Assembly (NCBI GenBank): GCA_017958545.1 | Contig: JAGDCM010000125.1 | Location: forward strand, 1 to 36,204 | Direction of reading: 5' to 3' | Source: Bacteroidaceae bacterium | Lineage (GTDB): Bacteria; Bacteroidota; Bacteroidia; Bacteroidales; Bacteroidaceae | DNA length: 36,204 nt | Part shown: piece by piece, positions 9,098 through 18,488 of the stretch | Numbering within the stretch: the first letter of the stretch is position 1 | How the letters are laid out: each line of letters opens with the position of its first letter | Translations under genes and position numbers: made by a program | Notes under the pieces: generated by a model | What the model was told of the DNA's origin: nothing | The model's database searches: none | What the model saw: only the letters and a program-made list of their open reading frames with translations

Positions 9098-10600
9098 TCA
9101 GAAAAGCGGTGCCTTGCCGCAACCGTTGGGAGCACGTATGTGAATGACTTTGCTCACTGTGGGAGCAACGCGCTCGAGCGATACGGGAGTTTCAACCTCT
9201 TCGTGCTCGATACCGGGTCCGAGGAAATAGAGAGGGAACGTCACATAACTCTCGCGGGCTACGGTCTGACCGCCTGTCTCATCGTTGACAAGCGTCCAAC
9301 CCGGAGACACCTTTATCTTGAGGTCGCCCAGAATGGGATGGAAGGATGTCTCAACGTCCTTCACGCCTGAAAGCTGCAGGATGAAATCGCGGCTGCGCTG
9401 CTGCATCTCAGAGAGATTGCGCGTCTGCTTCTCGATGAGAGAACGGTTGAGGAACACCTCGTTGCCCATCACAGCCTCCACCCACTGACCTTGACCGTAG
9501 ACAGCGACAAGATACATATTGAGAAGCATGGAGGCACGAGTGATGTTGAATGTGCCCGTAGGAATGCGGTAGCGGGCAAGATCCTGCGGCGTCTCACTCT
9601 CCGTCACACCAGTACCGGTGACAACGAAGAGAGCTCTTCCCTGCCCGATTTTCTTCTCCACAGCGTCCATGAATGTGGCTAAATCGTGGTCGAGACGCAC
9701 ATAGGTGTCGAGCATCTCTGAGGAGAAATCCTGAGTGCTCTGATGGTCGAAACTCCTTGCGTAGAGTCCCAGCGAGAGGATATCGGTGGCAACATCCATA
9801 CCGAGCCCCGTGTTCTGCAACAGATAGAGGGCAAAAGCTATCGTCTCCTCGCCCACCAGACCGCTCGTCTTGAATTCGCGGAAGCGACGGTCGCCGTTGA
9901 ATTTGTGCTGGAAGCTACCCATACCTGCAGCCTTTGCTGCACGTGAACCGTCGAAGGGTTTCCATGAGAGCGAACCGATGCGGTTCTTCAGACCGCTGTG
10001 ATTGTCGTAGGTCACAGCCCACTGGGGGAAAGCTCCGTAGTAGGATGTGGAGCACCACTGACCCGTGAGGTCGTTAATCCAGAAAGCTCCGTTGGCAGCA
10101 TGACCAGCCATAAGAACGGATGTCTCACGGTCGGGAGCTATGCTGTAGACGAGACCTCGTCCTGCGGAAGCCACCTTCAGTTCGTCTCCGATGGTACTCA
10201 CCAGCAGTTTGTCGGGAGAGACGTTCTCCTGAGTGAGATGTCCCTTATATTTGCTGTCTTCTACGCTGTATACGGGACGCAGAGTCTTGCGATCGAGCCA
10301 GCGCTCAGACACAATGCCGTTGTCGTAGGGACTTGCACCTGTGGAATAGCAGGCTGCGGCACTCGCCTTGTCGGGAATACCGTATGGATATTCCACCTGC
10401 GAGAACTTCATACCCTCGCTCTCCAGACGCTTGAAACCTCTCTCCCCGAAATACGGAGCATATGCCTGAAGATAATCTGTGCGAAGACCGTCAACGAGTA
10501 TGTTCACCACAAGACGGGGTGCATCAATACGCTGGGCACTCGCAGAAAGTGCAAGGCACGCAGCACTGACGGCAATCAATGAAAGAGTCTTATTATTCAT
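9098..10600 (-). CDS. alkaline phosphatase-superfamily (type I phosphodiesterase-like) exported protein
   Basis: A 500-residue protein with a signal peptide (about 1-22, ending SASAQ), so periplasmic or surface located. The fold family is suggested by LVVNILVDGLRTDYLQAY, where the aspartate of VDG is the usual first metal ligand, by the following DKASAAACYSTG region where the catalytic Thr/Ser normally lies, and by TYVRLDHDLA. The later metal motif, normally SDHG-like, reads VVTGTGVTES here, so metal binding may be incomplete. I set the start at the ATG at 10600, which overlaps the last codons and stop of the DUF4105 gene (GATGAATAA) and begins the signal peptide; five extra upstream codons are possible. 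Substrate unknown. It lies between the DUF4105 gene and secA in the same orientation. Confidence 0.8.
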   Translation of the reverse strand: MNNKTLSLIAVSAACLALSASAQRIDAPRLVVNILVDGLRTDYLQAYAPYFGERGFKRLESEGMKFSQVEYPYGIPDKASAAACYSTGASPYDNGIVSERWLDRKTLRPVYSVEDSKYKGHLTQENVSPDKLLVSTIGDELKVASAGRGLVYSIAPDRETSVLMAGHAANGAFWINDLTGQWCSTSYYGAFPQWAVTYDNHSGLKNRIGSLSWKPFDGSRAAKAAGMGSFQHKFNGDRRFREFKTSGLVGEETIAFALYLLQNTGLGMDVATDILSLGLYARSFDHQSTQDFSSEMLDTYVRLDHDLATFMDAVEKKIGQGRALFVVTGTGVTESETPQDLARYRIPTGTFNITRASMLLNMYLVAVYGQGQWVEAVMGNEVFLNRSLIEKQTRNLSEMQQRSRDFILQLSGVKDVETSFHPILGDLKIKVSPGWTLVNDETGGQTVARESYVTFPLYFLGPGIEHEEVETPVSLERVAPTVSKVIHIRAPNGCGKAPLF

Positions 10601-11783
10601 CACGTCGATAAGCAAGGAAATAACTTACTGGGCGCGTCATCAGACCGAGAGCAACGGGAAAGACTCCCGCAGCATAGTCCTGAGGCACCCAGGGAATAAA
10701 CAGTATGAAGAAAAACAACCAAGCGAAATTAAAACCGTGCCACAACGTGCGTCTGTCCTTGCGGGCAGCGGGAATGACGAAATACATCCCGATGAGCGGC
10801 AGCGGATTGAAAAGCCATATCTGGAAATTGCTGTCGAGCGTGGGATGCTTGGAGAAGAGGAACAGGAAGCACAGCAACAAGCCGACAACGCCCTGCAACG
10901 TCATCAATAGAGCATCCACAGGCCAGAACTGGCAGGCGAAGAAACTCTCCAGCGCCAGAATGAACAACATGAGAGCAAAGAAAATCACAGAACATTGGAG
11001 AGGAGTGAGAGGAAAACCGGGATTGTTAATTTGCGTCCCTTTTTCCAAATTCTTCTCTTCAAAGAGCACAAGCGGACGTGTGTCGCTCCTGTCGCTGCGT
11101 ATCACAGCTCCCGCGAAGGCACTGTAGAGGTAGTCGGGAAGGAAGAGCATAGCACGGGGAGAGAGAGCAGTGTCCGACTTGCAACCGAGAAGCAAATCCT
11201 GCCCCACTTCGCACCATTTGGAATTCGCCGTATAGTGGTGTATCATCTCACGATAGGTCTCGCGACGATGGTACATCAGATGGTTATGCGGCTCCGGATA
11301 AACAATTTCTCCATCTACAGCCTCTTCTACGATATCACGCACCTTGGTGGTGCAGTTGTTGCGATAGAAATCGTAGCGATACACCATATTTTCCGGTTTG
11401 CAGTTCTCTTCAAGCAGAGCCACAAGTCGGGCGCTCTCCTGCGGTGTGAAATTCAGTCGCTGGGATATGATACCCGAACCGCGTTTCACATATTCATCGC
11501 GGAAAAGATTGTAACGGAACGGCATCACCAGATAGTCACATTCTCCAAGAATGAAGTGCCACGTGAACGCAGGACGGTTGAAATCGAACACGCCGTAGTT
11601 GTAGACAAGATCCGCCCCCGTCTTGTGCTTTACACGGAGCGCCGTATGTCCGTACAATTCATAACTCTTGGTTCCGGGCGAGCACGTGAGAAGACTCACC
11701 TCAACAGGCGAATCGCTCGAAAGCGCCAAAAAACCGAAAGTTTGGGCTATTATGAGTAGTGATAATACAAATATTCGCTTCAT
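10593..11783 (-). CDS. DUF4105 domain membrane protein
   Basis: A 396-residue envelope protein. After a signal peptide or N-terminal anchor (1-22), residues about 28-240 match the DUF4105 domain: SYELYGHTALRV, the FNRPAFTWHFILGECDYLVMPF segment, and the YRYDFYRNNCTTKVRDI motif with a conserved NNC, reminiscent of NlpC/P60-like cysteine enzymes. The C-terminal third holds about four hydrophobic helices. Function unknown; DUF4105 resembles the N-terminal domain of the lacto-N-biosidase Lnb. The ATG at 11783 lies 8 bases after a TAACTTTG promoter element, fixing the start. It is the first gene of the minus-strand series DUF4105, phosphatase, secA, ABC-F. Confidence 0.85.
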   Translation of the reverse strand: MKRIFVLSLLIIAQTFGFLALSSDSPVEVSLLTCSPGTKSYELYGHTALRVKHKTGADLVYNYGVFDFNRPAFTWHFILGECDYLVMPFRYNLFRDEYVKRGSGIISQRLNFTPQESARLVALLEENCKPENMVYRYDFYRNNCTTKVRDIVEEAVDGEIVYPEPHNHLMYHRRETYREMIHHYTANSKWCEVGQDLLLGCKSDTALSPRAMLFLPDYLYSAFAGAVIRSDRSDTRPLVLFEEKNLEKGTQINNPGFPLTPLQCSVIFFALMLFILALESFFACQFWPVDALLMTLQGVVGLLLCFLFLFSKHPTLDSNFQIWLFNPLPLIGMYFVIPAARKDRRTLWHGFNFAWLFFFILFIPWVPQDYAAGVFPVALGLMTRPVSYFLAYRRDE

Positions 11784-11791
11784 TTCGGGCG

Positions 11792-11799
11792 CAAAGTTA
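11792..11799 (-). promoter_or_regulatory. promoter element for the DUF4105-secA series
   Basis: TAACTTTG on the minus strand ends 8 bases before the DUF4105 ATG, so transcription must start within a few bases of the start codon. No clear TTTG was seen at the usual upstream distance. Confidence 0.65.
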
Positions 11800-11827
11800 A
11801 GAAAAAAAGTTGAAATAAAAGGAAAAA

Positions 11828-11859
11828 TTTGGGGGATTAGCAGAAAAATTGTACCTTTG
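11828..11859 (+). promoter_or_regulatory. promoter for the outer-membrane protein-lptC operon
   Basis: TTTG (11828-11831), 20 bases, then TACCTTTG (11852-11859) is close to the full Bacteroidota consensus. The -7 element ends 9 bases before the ATG at 11869, giving a near-leaderless mRNA. Confidence 0.8.
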
Positions 11860-11868
11860 CACGCGATT

Positions 11869-13245
11869 ATGACATTTCAGAAACTAAATCTGTGCCTTTT
11901 GGCATTGTTTTTTTGCGCTTTGGGAGCATCGGCTCAGAGCAGCGGAACATATTCCACATATTCACGTTTCGGCATCGGACTTGTAAACGACGGTGTGACG
12001 GGATTCAACAGAGGTATGGGAGGCGTCGGTATTGCGCTGCATTCCTCTAACAGAATCAACACACTCAACCCCGCTTCCTACTCCACCCTCGATTCCCTCT
12101 CAATGATATTCGACGTGGGAGCATCGTTCTCCTTCGGACGGCAGTCGCAGGGCAATAGCAGCGTGAGCACAAGAAGCGCCACATTCGAATATGCTGTGAT
12201 GGCATTCCGCATGAAACCGGGACTGGGTATCAGTCTAGGAGTTGTGCCTTACACCACCATACAGTATAATTTCAAGCACACCTCGCCCGTAGGATGGGAC
12301 GATATGTCTGAGTCGGAAATCAAAAACCAACAGACATTCAGCGGCGACGGAGGAACACATCGTGCCTACGTCGGTGTGGGTTGGCAGCCGTTCCGCAAGA
12401 TGAAGAATCCCCTGCGACTGCTGTCTATAGGCACCAACGTCAGCATCATCTGGGGCACATACGACCACGGAATGATACAGTCGTTCACACTAAACGGCGC
12501 AGAATCAGGAGCCTATAGTGCCATGCTTCAGGACCAGTCGTCAAAGGTGCTTACCTATAAGATAGATTTAGGTATGCAGCTGCCTATTGTGCTCAACAAC
12601 CGCAATCTGCTGCGAACGGGCTTCATTGCCGGACTCGGTCACAATGTGGGCAGCGAATCCACACTCGCAAGATGGACATCTTTGGGCGATACCACCAAAG
12701 TGAGCATCGACAACGCCGTTGATATCCCCTACACCTTCGGAGGCGGTGTGACGTGGGAAAACAAAGGTATGATATCAGTATCGGCAGACTACCGTTTTGA
12801 GAAATGGGGAGACTGCCGCATTCCTGTTGCATACACCAATGACAACGGCAAACTCATGTACGAGGCGCGCAAGGGATACTACACGAACCGTCATCGAATG
12901 AATATTGGCGCAGAGTTTTTCCCCGCTGTACTCAATCGCGGCCACAATGCCACATATCTGGAGCGATGCAGATACCGACTGGGCGCATTCTATTCCTCGC
13001 CGTATATGAAGGTGACATACGACAACACCGGCACACTAAACGACGGTCCCTGCGAATACGGCGTCACAGCAGGTGTGGGATTGCCCATAACGAACAGAAT
13101 CAACAACCGTTCCGTATTGAACGTGGCGTTCGAATGGCTTCGCCGACAACCCTCAAACAAGAATCTCATCACAGAGAACTATTTCATGCTACACGTGGGC
13201 CTGTCGTTCAACGAACGCTGGTTCATGAAATATAAGATTGAGTGA
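11869..13245 (+). CDS. outer-membrane beta-barrel-like protein
   Basis: A 458-residue exported protein. The ATG at 11869 follows the promoter and starts a signal peptide (about 1-22, ending GASAQ); the frame is open further upstream, but that part lies before the promoter. The mature part is rich in alternating aromatic and polar strands (SRFGIGLVNDGVTGFNRGMGGVGIAL at the N-terminus, repeated GAxFSF/ADYRFEKW-type strands, and a C-terminal strand ending in aromatic residues), as in FadL-like or porin-like barrels of Bacteroidota. The exact role is unknown. It precedes lptC, to which it is coupled by a GTGA overlap, so an envelope-assembly link is likely. Confidence 0.82.
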   Translation: MTFQKLNLCLLALFFCALGASAQSSGTYSTYSRFGIGLVNDGVTGFNRGMGGVGIALHSSNRINTLNPASYSTLDSLSMIFDVGASFSFGRQSQGNSSVSTRSATFEYAVMAFRMKPGLGISLGVVPYTTIQYNFKHTSPVGWDDMSESEIKNQQTFSGDGGTHRAYVGVGWQPFRKMKNPLRLLSIGTNVSIIWGTYDHGMIQSFTLNGAESGAYSAMLQDQSSKVLTYKIDLGMQLPIVLNNRNLLRTGFIAGLGHNVGSESTLARWTSLGDTTKVSIDNAVDIPYTFGGGVTWENKGMISVSADYRFEKWGDCRIPVAYTNDNGKLMYEARKGYYTNRHRMNIGAEFFPAVLNRGHNATYLERCRYRLGAFYSSPYMKVTYDNTGTLNDGPCEYGVTAGVGLPITNRINNRSVLNVAFEWLRRQPSNKNLITENYFMLHVGLSFNERWFMKYKIE

Positions 13246-13835
13246 AACAGGTTCCACTTTTGCTGTTATTCCTATGCCTGACCTGCCAGTTCATCTCGTG
13301 TGAGGAGGCAGAAGAGCATGTTGCAGAAGCTGTGAACGAAAAAGACTCCCTACCCTTCATGCATGCCATCGGTGTGAGCACTCTGATATCCGACAGCGGA
13401 GTGATACGCTACCATCTTGTGGCTGAGGAATGGGATATATTTAATCATGCCGAACGTCCTGCCACATGGAAATTCTACAAGGGAATGTTCATGGAGCGCT
13501 TCGACACAGCCTTCCACATAGACCTATACGTGCAGGCAGATACTGCATATCTTCACGACCAGAGAACATGGGAACTGCGAGGACGGGTGAAAGTGCGCAA
13601 CACGGAAAATACACGATTCTTCACCGAAGAACTCTTTTGGGATATGGACCGCCACGAGATGTGGAACCACATGGATATGAAAATCGTGACACCCGACCGC
13701 ACACTTCGCGGGACGGATTTCCGTTCTAACGAAACTATGACCAAATACTCTGTGTCGAACTCCGTCGGAGACTTCCCGACAGAAGACATTGAAAACGATA
13801 CCGTCACGCCAAACCGACAAACCTCCGTGCAATGA
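13242..13835 (+). CDS. lptC: LPS export periplasmic protein LptC
   Basis: A 197-residue protein with an N-terminal lipoprotein-like signal (LTCQFISC) and a beta-rich LptC domain. LptC receives lipopolysaccharide from LptBFG at the inner membrane and passes it to the LptA bridge. Supporting features are length, the VSTLISDSGVIRYHLVAEEW strand pair, the FxTEELFWD pattern and TPDRTLRGTDFRSNETMTKY near the C-terminus, typical of Bacteroidota LptC. The start is GTG, overlapping the upstream stop (GTGA), and the stop overlaps the next ATG (ATGA). In related genomes lptC sits in this same order before a CNNM protein and a PpiD-like foldase, which supports the call. Confidence 0.87.
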   Translation: MKQVPLLLLFLCLTCQFISCEEAEEHVAEAVNEKDSLPFMHAIGVSTLISDSGVIRYHLVAEEWDIFNHAERPATWKFYKGMFMERFDTAFHIDLYVQADTAYLHDQRTWELRGRVKVRNTENTRFFTEELFWDMDRHEMWNHMDMKIVTPDRTLRGTDFRSNETMTKYSVSNSVGDFPTEDIENDTVTPNRQTSVQ

Positions 13836-15052
13836 TAATAAGTATCTCTATCGTCCTGTTGTTCAGCGCATTCTTCTCCGGACTCGAAATAGCTTTCGTC
13901 TCCTCCAACAAAATGCTCATGGAGATGGAACGCGAGCACAGAAGTATGACAACACGCATACTGGACAGATTCTACCGTCACCAGAACAACTTCATCACCA
14001 CGTTGCTCGTAGGAAACAACATAGCACTTGTCGTCTACGGCATACTGATGGCGGAACTCATCGGCAGCAATCCTCTTGTGAATACTCTGATAGCAACTGT
14101 CATTGTGCTGTTCTTTGGAGAGTTTTTGCCGAAGACGCTCTTCAAAATAAATCCCAATGGTGCGATGCATCTGTGCGCAATCCCCGCCCTTGTATTCTAT
14201 TTCATTCTGTGGCCGATAAGCAAACTGACCAGTGGACTTGCAAAACTGCTGCTCAGAATCTTCGGTCTGAAGGTGAACAACGCGGAACGTAAGAACTTCA
14301 CCAAGGTGGATCTAGATCATCTCATCCAAAGCAACATTGATGCGCAGGATGACGAAGAGATGGTGGAAGACGAAGTCATCATGTTCCAGAATGCCTTGGA
14401 CTTCAGCGCAGTAAGGGTGAGAGACTGCGTGGTGCCCCGCACGGAAATCATAGCAGCTCCGCTGGATGCCAGTTTCTCGCAGGTGTTGACGCTTTTCATC
14501 GACAACGGTATTTCCAAACTTATTATCTATAAGGAAGACATCGACGATATCGTGGGATATCTGCATTCCTCAGAGATGTTTCGACTGAAGGGCACAGACG
14601 ACTGGACAAAACACATCCGCCATCTGCCAATTATTCCGGAAACGATGCCTGCACAAAAGCTTCTCTCCACCTTCATCAGTCAAAAGAAGACAATGGCAGT
14701 CGTTGTAGATGAATTCGGAGGCACCAGCGGTATTGTGTCTCTGGAGGATCTTGTGGAAGAAATATTTGGCGATATTCAGGATGAACACGATACGGAAAAC
14801 TATACGGCAAAAGACCTCGGAAACGGCGAGTATTTGCTGTCGGGCAGACTGGAAATAGAGAAGGCCAACGAACTCTTCTCGCTCGATTTGCCAGAAAGCG
14901 ATGAGTACCAGACTGTGGGCGGTTTCATTTTGGCTGTATATCAAAGCTTCCCGAAATTGAATGAAATCATCACATATAAGCATTTTGAGTTTAAAATTAT
15001 AGAGACCACTAATACGCAAATCAAACTTGTTCGTCTTAAAATCACACAATAA
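13832..15052 (+). CDS. CNNM/CorC-type transporter-associated protein (hemolysin family)
   Basis: A 406-residue membrane protein with the standard order: DUF21/CNNM membrane domain (about 1-180, beginning IISISIVLLFSAFFSGLEIAF), two CBS domains (about 195-310, starting with RVRDCVVPRTEIIAAP and later KKTMAVVVDEFGGTSGIVSLEDLVEEIFGDI), and a C-terminal CorC/HlyC domain (about 320-405, ending VRLKITQ). Such proteins are linked to Mg2+/Co2+ efflux; older names call them hemolysins. The ATG overlaps the lptC stop. The family call is secure; the transported ion is not. Confidence 0.92.
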   Translation: MIISISIVLLFSAFFSGLEIAFVSSNKMLMEMEREHRSMTTRILDRFYRHQNNFITTLLVGNNIALVVYGILMAELIGSNPLVNTLIATVIVLFFGEFLPKTLFKINPNGAMHLCAIPALVFYFILWPISKLTSGLAKLLLRIFGLKVNNAERKNFTKVDLDHLIQSNIDAQDDEEMVEDEVIMFQNALDFSAVRVRDCVVPRTEIIAAPLDASFSQVLTLFIDNGISKLIIYKEDIDDIVGYLHSSEMFRLKGTDDWTKHIRHLPIIPETMPAQKLLSTFISQKKTMAVVVDEFGGTSGIVSLEDLVEEIFGDIQDEHDTENYTAKDLGNGEYLLSGRLEIEKANELFSLDLPESDEYQTVGGFILAVYQSFPKLNEIITYKHFEFKIIETTNTQIKLVRLKITQ

Positions 15053-15098
15053 ACAAAAAAACTAAGCGAAAACGGGCATATAAGTCAACTTTTTTTCT

Positions 15099-15106
15099 TA
15101 TTTTTG
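15099..15106 (+). promoter_or_regulatory. probable promoter element for the PpiD-like gene
   Basis: TATTTTTG matches TAnnTTTG and lies 60 bases before the ATG at 15167, within the 114-base gap after the CNNM gene. No clear -33 TTTG is visible. Confidence 0.5.
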
Positions 15107-15166
15107 CGTCCGAATTTGCGCGTATAGCATACATTATTATTGCAAGAAAACAAAAAAACATAAATT

Positions 15167-17320
15167 ATGGCCGCATTAAATTCAGTTAGAAAGCACGGCA
15201 AGTTTCTCGTGATTATCGTAGCGCTTGCTTTGTTCGCTTTCATTGCAGAAGAGTTTGTCCGCTCTCTCGGATACACCCAGAATGAAAGACACCAGCGCGT
15301 GGGTCAGATCAACGGGGAAAACATCAGCATCCAGGACTACAACAAACTGGTGGACGAATACACTGATGTCATCAAGTTCACTCAGGGTGTCAACAATCTC
15401 ACCGACTATCAGGCTACGATGGTACGTGACCAAGCTTGGCAGTCGTTCGTACAGCAGCAACTCATCCAGCACGAGTGCGAAGCTCTCGGTCTGTGCGTTA
15501 CGGACAGTGAACTCGAGCGCTATATCCAGTCTGGAGAGAGTTCCCTGCTTGCAGGCACTCCTTTCCGCACGGAAGACGGTAAGTTCGACTACTCTTCCCT
15601 GCAGCGTTTCAAGGAGCAGTACGACCAGGTGATGGAGGACGCAGAAGTGCCCGCAGACACTAAGGAGTACTACGCAAACTTCATGACATACTGGAAGTTT
15701 ATGGAGAAGCAGCTTCGTCAGGAATTGCTAGCAAACAAGTTCCAGTCCATCCTGACAGCTTCCATGATTTCAAACCCCGTTGCTGCAAAGCAGAACTTCG
15801 AGGGTCGCACGACAGAAAACGACATCCTGCTCTGCGCTGTGCCCTATACAAGCATCAAAGATGCTGACATCGAGGTGAGCGACAAGGAACTCAAGGCAAA
15901 GTATGAGGAGATGAAGGAGCTCTTCAAAAACACTCAGGAATTGCGCGACATCAAGTATATCGATGTAGAGGTTGTTGCAAGCAAGGCTGACGAGGCTGCA
16001 ATCAATCAGGAGATGAACGGATATGCTGCAGCTCTTCAGGAAGGCGCAGAGCCTGCAAAGGTTGTACGCGAGGCCGGTTCACTGGTTGCATACAGTGTAT
16101 TGCCTATCGGCACAAAAGCTCTTCCCCGCGACATCGCGCAGCAGATTGACAGCATGTCTATCGGTGAGCAGAAGGGGCCCTATTACTATGCAGGCGATAA
16201 CACTATGAATATCGTACGCCTTATTTCCCACACCGTTGTGCCCGACAGCGTACAGTTCCGCCAGCTCTCCATTCCCGGCAAGTCTATGGAGGATATCCAG
16301 CAGCGTGCCGACAGCGTTCTCGCTGTGCTCCGCTCCGGAGTTGCAATCGACAGCGTAGCCAAGAACCTCGGACAGAATGTTACACCTGTTTGGATTACAA
16401 GTGCACAGTACGACGGTCAGACTATGGATGAGACAAACCGTCTCTTCATCCAGAAGCTGACATCCATGAATGCAGGTACTACAGAGAAGTTCGAAATGGC
16501 CGGTCAGGGTGTTGCCATCCTCAATGTGACAGACCGTCGCAACTTCATCGACAAGTATAATGTAGCTGTTGTCAAGGTGCCCGTAGACTTCTCTAAGGAA
16601 ACATACAGCGCTGCCTACAACAAGTTCTCCAGCTTCATCGCAGGTAAGAATGTTGCAGACCTCGAAGCTGAGGCACAGGCTGCCGGTTATACGGTACAGA
16701 GCCGCCAGGCGATTTCTTCTGCCGAACATAATGTAGCAAACGTTTCTTCCACACGCGAGGCTATGCGTTGGATATTCAACGATGACACAGAGGTAGGCGA
16801 TGTTTCTCCCCTCTACGAGTGCGGCGACAACGACCATCTTCTGGTTGTCATTCTCGACGGCATCCACAAGAAGGGTTATCTGTCTTGGGATGACGAGGAG
16901 ATTAAGAACTTCCTGAAGATGCAGGTGGTTCAGGACAAGAAGGCTGCAATGCTTCAAGAGAAGATGAACGGCATGACAACCGTCAAGGAAGCTAAGACTA
17001 TCAGCGAAGCTTTCACCGACACTATGCGCCACATCAGCTTCTCCGGTATGACGTACGTACCTCATATAGGTGCTATGGAGCCCGCTATTGCAGGTGCTGT
17101 AAGCACAATGAAGCAGGGAGACACCAAGATGGGCATCAGAGGAAACGGTGGTGTTTACGCTCTGCAGATTCTCTCCCAGAACAAGCAGAACGACGTGAAA
17201 TACGACCAGAAGGCAGAAGAGCAGAGTCTTACACAGATGTTGATGCGCTCGCTGCAGAGTCTGTCTCAGGACCTCTATCTCAAGGCAGATGTACAGGACA
17301 ACAGATACCTCTTCTATTAA
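15167..17320 (+). CDS. PpiD/SurA-like peptidylprolyl isomerase, membrane-anchored chaperone
   Basis: A 717-residue periplasmic foldase anchored by one N-terminal helix (residues about 12-30, preceded by MAALNSVRKHGK). A SurA_N-like chaperone region follows (about 35-230), then a parvulin-like region (roughly 350-460) that looks degenerate, and a C-terminal helical part. It probably assists folding of outer-membrane and exported proteins at the exit of the Sec translocon. Length and N-terminus match the Bacteroidales PpiD-type protein found after lptC and CNNM genes. Whether the parvulin domain is catalytically active cannot be judged by eye. Its 3' end overlaps the MFS gene by 32 bases. Confidence 0.88.
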   Translation: MAALNSVRKHGKFLVIIVALALFAFIAEEFVRSLGYTQNERHQRVGQINGENISIQDYNKLVDEYTDVIKFTQGVNNLTDYQATMVRDQAWQSFVQQQLIQHECEALGLCVTDSELERYIQSGESSLLAGTPFRTEDGKFDYSSLQRFKEQYDQVMEDAEVPADTKEYYANFMTYWKFMEKQLRQELLANKFQSILTASMISNPVAAKQNFEGRTTENDILLCAVPYTSIKDADIEVSDKELKAKYEEMKELFKNTQELRDIKYIDVEVVASKADEAAINQEMNGYAAALQEGAEPAKVVREAGSLVAYSVLPIGTKALPRDIAQQIDSMSIGEQKGPYYYAGDNTMNIVRLISHTVVPDSVQFRQLSIPGKSMEDIQQRADSVLAVLRSGVAIDSVAKNLGQNVTPVWITSAQYDGQTMDETNRLFIQKLTSMNAGTTEKFEMAGQGVAILNVTDRRNFIDKYNVAVVKVPVDFSKETYSAAYNKFSSFIAGKNVADLEAEAQAAGYTVQSRQAISSAEHNVANVSSTREAMRWIFNDDTEVGDVSPLYECGDNDHLLVVILDGIHKKGYLSWDDEEIKNFLKMQVVQDKKAAMLQEKMNGMTTVKEAKTISEAFTDTMRHISFSGMTYVPHIGAMEPAIAGAVSTMKQGDTKMGIRGNGGVYALQILSQNKQNDVKYDQKAEEQSLTQMLMRSLQSLSQDLYLKADVQDNRYLFY

Positions 17321-18488
17321 AGAGCCTCTCTGGAATGCGAATTATTGTAGAGCATGGAGTGCCAACTTCATGCTCTACTTCTCTTTTATGGTGCTTACGC
17401 CATTGCTGCCGCTGTATCTCAGCGACGCATTTCATGCGGACAAGGACACCATCGGTCTGGTGCTTTCCGGCTATGCCGTCACAGCCCTGCTCATCCGTCC
17501 CTTTTCAGGATATTTTGTCGACTCATTTCCTCGCAAGGTAGTACTCCTCTTTTTCTACGGACTCTTCGCTCTCCTCTTTGGAGGATATCTTGTAGCATCC
17601 AGTCTGTTGCTTTTTGCCATCGTGCGTACTGTTCACGGAGCACCTATGGGAGCAGCCACCGTAGCCAACAGCACCGTTGCAATAGACGTACTGCACTCTT
17701 CCCGACGCGCTGAGGGTATCGGCTACTACGGTTTGTCCAACAATCTTGCTACCGCCATTGCCCCTACTGTCGGCATATTCCTCTGGCATTGGACCGGCAG
17801 CTATGATGCCATCTTCATCGTTGCTCTTGTTTCCGGTCTTATCGGTTGGATAATAAATGCTACGCTGAGTGTTCGCACACGTGCTCCGCAGCAACGTCCA
17901 AAGCTCTCCTTCGACAGAATGTTTCTCTTTGCAGGATGGCCGGAAGGAATCTCTATGGCATGTTTCTCATACAGCTACGGTGTGGTGTCCACCTACGTAG
18001 CCATCTATGCAAAGGAAGCTCTCGGAATGGAGGCCGGCACAGGATTGTTTTTTACGATCCTCTGTATTGGTCTTATGCTGAGCCGCCTGATTGGTGCACG
18101 CTCTCTGCGACAAGGTGCAGTCGTGAAAAACGCCACTCACGGAGTTATTGTATCCCTTATCGGTTATCTTCTTTTTGCTTCCGTCCATCAGTCATGGGCG
18201 ATGTATCTCTCGGCACTTATTATAGGCTTGGGCAATGGCCATATGTTTCCGGCTTTCCAGACAATGTTCATCAATCTGGCATCCAATGCACAGAGAGGTA
18301 CGGCAAACGGCACTCTGCTCACATCGTGGGATGTAGGTATGGGACTTGGAATCACACTCGGTGGCCTTTTATCAGAAAGTACAGGATATGGCGGTGCCTT
18401 CTGGAGTGCGTGGATACTGAATCTCGCGGGTGTAGTATTCTTCTTTATATACGTGCGCGGGCATTACCTCCGACACCGTATACAATAA
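17289..18488 (+). CDS. MFS transporter
   Basis: A 399-residue protein with about 12 hydrophobic helices, a major facilitator. The first helix starts at FMLYFSFMVLTPLLPLYLSDAF; the loop after helix 2 (YFVDSFPRKVV) fits the MFS signature A position, and RTVHGAPMGAATVANSTVAID looks like the helix 4-5 segment of drug or sugar exporters. Substrate unknown. The ATG at 17289 lies inside the end of the PpiD-like gene; no better start exists before the first helix. The stop codon directly abuts the stop of the convergent uvrA gene. Confidence 0.88.
   Translation: MYRTTDTSSIKEPLWNANYCRAWSANFMLYFSFMVLTPLLPLYLSDAFHADKDTIGLVLSGYAVTALLIRPFSGYFVDSFPRKVVLLFFYGLFALLFGGYLVASSLLLFAIVRTVHGAPMGAATVANSTVAIDVLHSSRRAEGIGYYGLSNNLATAIAPTVGIFLWHWTGSYDAIFIVALVSGLIGWIINATLSVRTRAPQQRPKLSFDRMFLFAGWPEGISMACFSYSYGVVSTYVAIYAKEALGMEAGTGLFFTILCIGLMLSRLIGARSLRQGAVVKNATHGVIVSLIGYLLFASVHQSWAMYLSALIIGLGNGHMFPAFQTMFINLASNAQRGTANGTLLTSWDVGMGLGITLGGLLSESTGYGGAFWSAWILNLAGVVFFFIYVRGHYLRHRIQ

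Noticed and set aside
11169..11178. TGTCCGACTT inside the DUF4105 gene as an operator
   Set aside because: It is a single half-site within coding sequence with no promoter nearby.
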